Shown here: positions 32,119 through 37,386 of the stretch, piece by piece
How the letters are laid out: each line of letters opens with the position of its first letter
Numbering within the stretch: the stretch's first letter is position 1
Assembly (NCBI GenBank): GCA_005772825.1
Contig: SXIP01000216.1
Span: 1 to 37,386 of the forward strand
Origin: Methylococcaceae bacterium
GTDB lineage: Bacteria; Pseudomonadota; Gammaproteobacteria; Methylococcales; Methylomonadaceae
Direction of reading: 5' to 3'
Length of the DNA stretch: 37,386 nucleotides
Notes under the pieces: model-generated
Databases searched by the model: none
Seen by the model: only the letters and a program-made list of their open reading frames with translations
What the model was told of the DNA's origin: nothing
Made by a program: the position numbers and the translations under genes

Positions 32119-32658
32119 ATGACGCGTTATCCTTTCCGCTCAGCTTATTTTCCTGTCGACATATCTCTGTTTGGCTTTGTTTTACCGTTGTTGCGGGTGG
32201 GGGTACTGTATGTCTTTATCCTCCTTGCTTTCAATGAATTAGCATGGGGCGCTGTACCTCAGGAGGGAGATATTAAGGCTCAAGTGAGATATAACGCGGG
32301 ATGTTCCAATCCGACTTATTACAGTTCGTTAAGTGAACTGGTTGACGCCTGTAAAGCTAATATTTTACTCAATAAATGCTTGAAACCAGGGTGCGTGTTA
32401 AATTCGTTTTTTGTCGGTGAACAGTACCCTCCCTGCACCAGTTCAACTAATCCCGTTCAATCCATTAACGGTGTTCCTCATCCGGGCCGTTGTGGTTATG
32501 GCAATAAAACAGCCTACTCCCCGCCGGCTTACAACACCGTTATTCCTTCATTGACAGGGACTTTCTTTTATTTTAGCACCGGCCTGGGTTACCTCTGTCC
32601 ACCCAATTCCAGTGTCTATCTGGGCGACAACCATACCCAGCAGAACCAATGGATATAA
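32119..32658 (+). CDS. N-terminal piece of a broken RHS/YD-repeat gene (signal peptide plus Cys-rich region)
   Basis: A 179-residue frame with a long hydrophobic leader (~18-43, FGFVLPLLRVGVLYVFILLAF, likely cleavage near AWG) followed by a cysteine-containing secreted region. It stops at TAA 32656-32658, yet the same frame continues at once with CPIANPIDLTTGIKIQPETDYG, the usual start of the RHS DUF6531-like segment. I therefore read it as the 5' end of the RHS gene cut off by a nonsense mutation, not as an independent gene. The signal peptide implies Sec export of the original product instead of delivery by type VI secretion. Confidence 0.65.
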   Translation: MTRYPFRSAYFPVDISLFGFVLPLLRVGVLYVFILLAFNELAWGAVPQEGDIKAQVRYNAGCSNPTYYSSLSELVDACKANILLNKCLKPGCVLNSFFVGEQYPPCTSSTNPVQSINGVPHPGRCGYGNKTAYSPPAYNTVIPSLTGTFFYFSTGLGYLCPPNSSVYLGDNHTQQNQWI

Positions 32659-33235
32659 TGCCGCCCAAAAACATCTCCTCCCAAAGACCCACCCGGCCCG
32701 CAACAATGCCCCATAGCCAACCCCATCGACCTCACCACCGGCATTAAAATCCAGCCGGAAACCGATTACGGCAGGGACCGACGGCCTCAGCTTCACGCGC
32801 ACCTACCGCAGTTCTACCGGACGCTTCGAGTCCATCCTGACCAGCCGCTGGAGCGCTGCCGGTACGCCCGGCAACCCCATCGGCAGCAGCGGCGCTTTTT
32901 ACAACTGGACTTACCAGCTCAGCGGCAAATGGTTTAACACCCAACTGCCGATCATGAGCGGCGACCTGACCACCGTCAATCACTATCTCTACACCCCCGA
33001 CGGCCAATACCTGGTGTTCAACGAAGACGCCAACGGCACTATTACCGCCAAGGCCGACACCCATATCACCGTCGTTAAAAACCCCGACTCCGCCAGCCAG
33101 TCAATCTGGCGCTGGGAGCTGACCCGCGAAGACGACAGCCACGAGCGCTACAACAACCAGGGGCAATTGACCAGTCGCTGGACGCGCAGCGGCCTGACCA
33201 CCACCTACAGCTAGTCCGACGCCAGCACCGCGCCG
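32659..33235 (+). pseudogene. Broken middle part of the RHS gene (frameshift and in-frame stop)
   Basis: After the TAA the first frame encodes NPIDLTTGIKIQPETDYG to about 32770, then coding resumes in the next frame as AGTDGLSFTRTYRSSTGRFE, a one-base-type frameshift. That frame runs through RWELTREDDSHERYNNQGQL to a TAG at 33212-33214 and continues after it as SDASTAPVIA into the long downstream frame. All three lesions would have to be corrected or suppressed for a full RHS protein. Confidence 0.75.
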
Positions 33236-36200
33236 GTGATTGCCCCGCGGCCCGGTTTGTTGATTCGCATCAGCAACGCTTACGGACGCAGCCTCCAGTT
33301 CAGCTACAACAGTAACGGTCAACTGGCGACGCTGACCGATCCGGCGGGCGGCATCTATAGTTACGCCTATACCGACCCCGCCGCCTTTGATAACCTGACC
33401 GCCTTCACTTACCCGAACGGCAGCATCCGCCGCTATGTTTACAACGAAAGCGCCTACTTGCCGCCGGTCTCCGCGACCGTGCCCAACCCGCTGTACCCGC
33501 ACGCGCTGACCGGCATCATCGACGAAAACAACGTCCGTTACGCCACCTTCGCCTACGACAGCCAAGGCCGGGCGGTCAGCAGCCAGCATATCGGCACCGT
33601 CAATAACGTCAGCGGCCAGGCTGTCGAACGCTATAGCTTTTACTACACCGCCGCCGGTAACACGACCGTCGCCAACCCCTTGGGCGCTATGCACAGCTAT
33701 AACTTCAGCAGCATTGTTAAAACACCGCGCATCACCGGCACCAATCAACCCGGCGGCGCCGGTTGCAACGCGGCGGACAATGCCGTCAGCTACGACACTA
33801 ACGGTAACATCATCAGCCGTACCGACTTCAACGGCAACCGCACCACCTACACGTACGATCTCACCCGCAACCTGGAAACCAGCCGCACCGAAGGCCTGAC
33901 CGCGGCAGGCAGCACCACCGCGGCCACCCGCACGATCACAACCGAATGGCATCCGGCTCTGCGCCTGCCGGTTAAAATCACTCAACCCGGCCAGGAAACC
34001 CGCTGGGTCTATAACGAGCACGGCCACGTTATCGAAAAGACCCGCACCGATACCGCGACCGGCTTAAGCCGCACCTGGACCACCAGCTACAGCTACTCAG
34101 CCAGCGTCCCCGGTGCCGTCCAGCAAAAGACCGAAGACGGCCCGCGCACCGACGTCAATGATGTCACCATCACCGATTCCTACCCGCCCGATGCGCTCTG
34201 CACCGGCGGCCACCTCGGCTGCCGCGGTCAGATCAGCCAGCTCACCAACGCCTTAGGGCAAATCACCCAGATCAGCCGCTACAACGCCCACGGCCAGCCC
34301 GAACAAACCATCGACGCCAACGGCCTGGTCACCACACTCGCCTATGACGGCCGCCAACGCCTGATCAGTCGCAGCACCGGTAGCGAAACAACGCAGCTCG
34401 CCTACGACAACCAGGGCCAAGTAACGCAACTGACCCGACCGGACGGCAGTACCCTTAACTACAGCTACGACGGCGCGCACCGCCTGACCCAACTCAGCGA
34501 CAGCCTGGGCAACGCCATCCGTTATACGCTGGATGCGATGGGCAACCGTATTCGCGAAGACCGTTACGACCCGAGTAACCAACTCAGCCAAACCCAGCGC
34601 CGCGAATACGATCAATTAAACCGCCTGGCGAAAAGCATCGGCGCCGACAACCAGACCACGCAGTACGGCTACGACGCCCAGGGCAATCTCAGCGACCAAA
34701 GCGACCCCTTGGGACACGCCACCGGACACGACTATGACGCGCTGAACCGCCTCATCCACAGCATCGACCCCAACAACGGCCATACCACTAACAACCTGGA
34801 CGCACGGGATAATCTCATCGCCGTCACCGATCCGCGCAACAACACCACGCACTACAGCTATGACGGTCTGAACAACCTGATCGGCGAAATCTCGCCGGAC
34901 CGCGGCGCGCTCAGCTATAGCTACGATGCCGCCGGGAACCAGATCACCCGCACCGACGCGCGCGGCAGCGTCCATACCACGAGCTATGACGCACTGAACC
35001 GCCCGATCCTGAAAACCCATAGCAGCGCCGAAGGCATCCCACCGACCGCCGACATCACCTGGACTTACGACCAGGGCGACAACGGCATCGGTCGTCTGAC
35101 GCAAATGACCGATGAAAGCGGCCACACTACCTATAGCTATGACCCATACGGCAGGCTAATCACCAAGACCCAAACCACCACGATTAACAGCGACAGCCAA
35201 AGCCACACCTTACAGTACAGCTACGACAGCGCCGGACGCTTACACCAACAAACCCTGCCGTCCGGCCTGCAAATCACCACGAGTTACGATGCCCAAGGTC
35301 AAATCAGCGCCCTAACCCTGAACGGCCAACCGCTGCTCAGCACTATCGCCTACCAACCCTTCGGTCAGCCGAAAAGCTGGACCTGGAGCAACGGCGAAAT
35401 CTACACGCGCAGCTTCGATAGCGACGGGCGCATCGCCGCCTACCCGCTGGCACCGGACACGCGCAACCTGACCTACGATGCCGCCGGACGCATCACCGCC
35501 TACAGCCACAGCACGGCGACCAACAACCGCAGCTTCGACTACGACGCGCTGGATCGGCTGACCGCCGAGATCAGCCCCAGCGGCAGCCAAGCCTACAGCT
35601 ATGACGCCAACGGCAACCGCACCGGCATCGCCCTCGATACCACGCCGTACAGCTACAGCATCGACGCGATCAGCAATCGTCTGCTCAGCACAGCCGGGCC
35701 GATTGCCAACACTTACAGCTACGACGCGACCGGCAATAGCACCGGCGACGGTCACGCGACATACCGCTACAACGCCGCAGGCCGCCTCAGTCAAGCCGTG
35801 ACGTCCAGCACCACCACAAATTACTACTACAACGGCATCGGCGAGCGCGTCATCAAATCCGGCCCCAGTCTCACCAACGGCCCGCACCGCTACGTCTATG
35901 ACCCGTCCGGCCATCTGATCGGTGAATACGACTCAAACAACACAGCCCGACAAGAAACCATCTGGCTCGGCGACACCCCGGTCGCAGTCGTCAAACCCGA
36001 CCCGGTCACGCAACAGCCGCTGGTCTACTTCATTGAAGCCGACCACCTAAACACGCCGCGGGTCATCCTGAACAGCGCCCACACCCCGGTCTGGCGCTGG
36101 GACAGTGACGCCTTCGGCCTAGGCCAGCCTGACGAAGACCCGGACAGTGACGGCCAAGCCTTTGAATACAACCTGCGTTTTCCGGGGCAATACTATGACC

Positions 36201-36631
36201 GGGAGACTGGGTTGCATTACAATTACTTCAGGAATTATGAGCCGGAGGTAGGGCGGTATATTGAGAGTGATCCGATTGGGTTAAAGGGAGGGACGAATAC
36301 CTTCGCTTATGCTAATCAAAATCCATTGATATACATTGATTCTTTAGGGCTTTGTCCTGCCTGTGGTCCAAATATTACTTGTTATGCTTGTGGTCAGAAA
36401 ATTAAATGTGTTGCTGGACAAACACCACCGCCTCAAGGATGTTTGCCGATGAATGGGCCTCTTTCGCCGTTACCACTTAGTGGATTGTCTTGTGATGCAC
36501 AATGTAATACTGTGGTTGGAATCGTTTGTGGTGCCGCAGCAACAAGAGGAGGAATTCCCGCTTGGCTTGCCTGTAAGGCATCTGTATACGGGGCTTGCAA
36601 GCTTTCGTGTGACAATAACTGTAAAAAATAG
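33236..36631 (+). CDS. RHS/YD-repeat protein, large C-terminal part with RHS core and Cys-rich tip
   Basis: 1131 residues are open from here. Dozens of YD repeats (YDxxGxL/xxxxD patterns such as YDALNRLIHSIDPNNG) build the RHS shell. The RHS-associated core ~920-1035 includes DHLNTPRVILNSAHTP, WRWDSDAFG, LRFPGQYYDRETGLHYNYFR and RYIESDPIGLKGG. After DSLGL comes a 92-residue tip with 13 cysteines (CPACGP, CYACGQ, CNTVVGIVCG, KLSCDNNC). In intact RHS toxins this tip is the variable effector. The GTG at 33236 has no ribosome site and lies inside the repeat region, so this is the remainder of a longer gene beginning at 32119. The tip DNA is clearly more AT-rich than the shell, a usual sign of tip exchange. 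I do not recognise the tip family. Confidence 0.8.
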   Translation: MIAPRPGLLIRISNAYGRSLQFSYNSNGQLATLTDPAGGIYSYAYTDPAAFDNLTAFTYPNGSIRRYVYNESAYLPPVSATVPNPLYPHALTGIIDENNVRYATFAYDSQGRAVSSQHIGTVNNVSGQAVERYSFYYTAAGNTTVANPLGAMHSYNFSSIVKTPRITGTNQPGGAGCNAADNAVSYDTNGNIISRTDFNGNRTTYTYDLTRNLETSRTEGLTAAGSTTAATRTITTEWHPALRLPVKITQPGQETRWVYNEHGHVIEKTRTDTATGLSRTWTTSYSYSASVPGAVQQKTEDGPRTDVNDVTITDSYPPDALCTGGHLGCRGQISQLTNALGQITQISRYNAHGQPEQTIDANGLVTTLAYDGRQRLISRSTGSETTQLAYDNQGQVTQLTRPDGSTLNYSYDGAHRLTQLSDSLGNAIRYTLDAMGNRIREDRYDPSNQLSQTQRREYDQLNRLAKSIGADNQTTQYGYDAQGNLSDQSDPLGHATGHDYDALNRLIHSIDPNNGHTTNNLDARDNLIAVTDPRNNTTHYSYDGLNNLIGEISPDRGALSYSYDAAGNQITRTDARGSVHTTSYDALNRPILKTHSSAEGIPPTADITWTYDQGDNGIGRLTQMTDESGHTTYSYDPYGRLITKTQTTTINSDSQSHTLQYSYDSAGRLHQQTLPSGLQITTSYDAQGQISALTLNGQPLLSTIAYQPFGQPKSWTWSNGEIYTRSFDSDGRIAAYPLAPDTRNLTYDAAGRITAYSHSTATNNRSFDYDALDRLTAEISPSGSQAYSYDANGNRTGIALDTTPYSYSIDAISNRLLSTAGPIANTYSYDATGNSTGDGHATYRYNAAGRLSQAVTSSTTTNYYYNGIGERVIKSGPSLTNGPHRYVYDPSGHLIGEYDSNNTARQETIWLGDTPVAVVKPDPVTQQPLVYFIEADHLNTPRVILNSAHTPVWRWDSDAFGLGQPDEDPDSDGQAFEYNLRFPGQYYDRETGLHYNYFRNYEPEVGRYIESDPIGLKGGTNTFAYANQNPLIYIDSLGLCPACGPNITCYACGQKIKCVAGQTPPPQGCLPMNGPLSPLPLSGLSCDAQCNTVVGIVCGAAATRGGIPAWLACKASVYGACKLSCDNNCKK

Positions 36632-36639
36632 ATAATTGT

Positions 36640-36933
36640 ATGAATGTACCCAAAATAAATTGCCCTGTTTGCAATCAAGGATTCAGCATTTTAAAAACCA
36701 GAAATCATTTTGTATGCCCGGCTTGTGGCGTTAAATTAGAGTCTAATAGCAATAGGCTTACAGCTACCTATTTTTTGATCTGGTCACTTGTTGTAACGCC
36801 TGTAATATTACCGTTACTAACGAGGGTTTGTCAGGGTTCTACAGGCTTAGCTGTTCTTATCGAGGTGGTTGTTGCGTTACTCGTATTTGGCATTATTTAC
36901 CGTGAATCTCTAGTAGTTGATGTCCTCGAATAA
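36640..36933 (+). CDS. Small zinc-ribbon membrane protein, possible immunity protein of the RHS tip
   Basis: A 97-residue protein: a four-cysteine zinc ribbon (Cys8, Cys11, Cys26, Cys29) followed by two membrane helices (~43-62 and ~70-90). It begins eight bases after the RHS stop in the same direction and shares the AT-rich composition of the RHS tip, which suggests both arrived together. Genes in this position usually encode the immunity factor for the tip toxin. No specific family is recognised, and an unrelated orphan is possible. Confidence 0.6.
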   Translation: MNVPKINCPVCNQGFSILKTRNHFVCPACGVKLESNSNRLTATYFLIWSLVVTPVILPLLTRVCQGSTGLAVLIEVVVALLVFGIIYRESLVVDVLE

Positions 36934-36946
36934 AAAACGAGCCCGG

Positions 36947-37082
36947 AAGCCCGGTCGGGCACATACTGTTCGTGCCCGACATTTCGGAGTTCGATGATGA
37001 AGCGACGATAGCAAATCATAAAACCATTGCCATAGTGAAACATCGAGATGTCGGGCACGAACAGCATGTGCCCGACCGGCTT
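36947..37082. repeat. Large imperfect palindrome (arms ~39 bp, spacer ~57 bp)
   Basis: The left arm 36947-36986 (CCGGTCGGGCACATACTGTT, CGTGCCCGACATTTCG) and the right arm 37044-37082 pair with two mismatches and one indel. A decayed single arm lies at 21869-21916, so this is a dispersed element. It could also end transcription of the upstream gene. Confidence 0.65.
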
Positions 37083-37130
37083 AATTCGTACCTGACCCCA
37101 ATTATTACCAATTATTAGCTTCACTTGTCG

Positions 37131-37386
37131 CAAAATAATTGGGGAGATCTCCCCAGGTAAGGTGCTAAAACTTTCTGCCCGTGCCGCCAAGCTCTACCTG
37201 ATGCGTCTTTCGGTAACGGTTGGATTTCGTGGTCCCTAGCACACTCATCGCCCGCACCCGGCCTCGCTGCTTGTTCGTGTTCCTACGGTCGTGCTTTTGC
37301 TACGCGCTTCTTTCAGGCTGACCTCGCGGTTTCCCCCTTGCGTTTCGCTACGGTTGTCGTTACTCTCTCCGGTTATCTCCTTTCAG
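37131..37386 (-). other. Possible 5' fragment of a group II intron ribozyme, truncated; runs off the window
   Basis: No open frame is present. Read on the minus strand, CTGAAAGGAGATAACCGGAG through TACCTGGGGAGATCT resembles, from memory, the domain I region preceding the maturase gene in some bacterial group II introns. Here the similarity ends at GGGGAGATCT (about 37140) and is followed by unrelated AT-rich sequence instead of the maturase region. The 5' end would lie beyond the right edge. The identification is tentative. Confidence 0.4.

Noticed and set aside
34700-34800. AAC-rich stretch in the RHS repeats as a DGR template
   Set aside because: It encodes YD repeats in frame and does not align with the constant blocks (GGSW, TRSA, IGFRLA) of the variable regions.
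33101-35914. Long minus-strand frames across the RHS gene (for example 33101-34027, 34616-35125, 35312-35914)
   Set aside because: They are low-complexity, valine/alanine/glycine-rich antisense readings of the YD repeats, without motifs or start signals.
36897-37190. 97-codon minus-strand frame over the terminal palindrome
   Set aside because: It is encoded almost wholly by the inverted repeat and its spacer, and is not protein-like.

Overview
The window reads as chromosomal DNA of a gammaproteobacterium of intermediate GC. The dispersed repeats built on GTTCCCAAGCTCCAGCTTGGGAAC and the mix of NhaD, Kup and RkpA-type genes would suit the Methylococcales or a relative, but no taxonomic marker is present, so this placement is inference.

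Region 1 (1-13533, + strand) is the end of a capsule locus. It opens with the last codons of a polysaccharide-export protein, followed by a five-gene set equivalent to the rhizobial rkp-1 (K-antigen) genes. These are a 2549-residue iterative reducing polyketide/fatty-acid synthase (RkpA-like), an alpha-oxoamine synthase (RkpG-like), a KpsS/RkpJ-like Kdo transferase, a short-chain dehydrogenase (RkpH-like) and a membrane sulfatase/LTA-synthase-like enzyme (RkpI-like). Together they suggest a dedicated long-chain amino-ketone or sphingoid-like lipid made for capsule anchoring. Two copies of a ~95-bp repeat bracket the last three genes.

Region 2 (13534-22024, mostly - strand) is accessory DNA. 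The operon calcineurin-like phosphoesterase > MoxR AAA+ ATPase > degenerate-vWA/FGE-fold protein looks like a MoxR-vWA ternary conflict system. A second, stand-alone FGE-fold gene lies downstream. The two FGE domains differ near their C-termini almost only at first and second codon positions, very often in NNC codons, between conserved blocks. This is the footprint of adenine mutagenesis by a diversity-generating retroelement (DGR). No reverse transcriptase or template repeat is visible here, so any diversification must act from elsewhere in the genome. Between the two FGE genes sit a REP-associated tyrosine transposase (RAYT), flanking REP units and a duplicated RAYT remnant.

Region 3 (22025-31720, + strand) holds a LexA-type DNA-binding-domain protein, a short KdpD-like kinase with a KdpE-like regulator, NhaD and Kup (a cation-homeostasis block), and then a PepSY protein with its own two-component pair. 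Its intergenic gaps contain REP units, two of them split by nested palindromic elements; one element has 13-bp terminal inverted repeats and a 12-bp target duplication.

Region 4 (32119-37386) is a secreted RHS/YD-repeat gene broken by two in-frame stops and one frameshift, with a cysteine-rich C-terminal tip and a small zinc-ribbon membrane protein directly downstream. The window ends in a long palindromic repeat and what may be the 5' part of a truncated group II intron.
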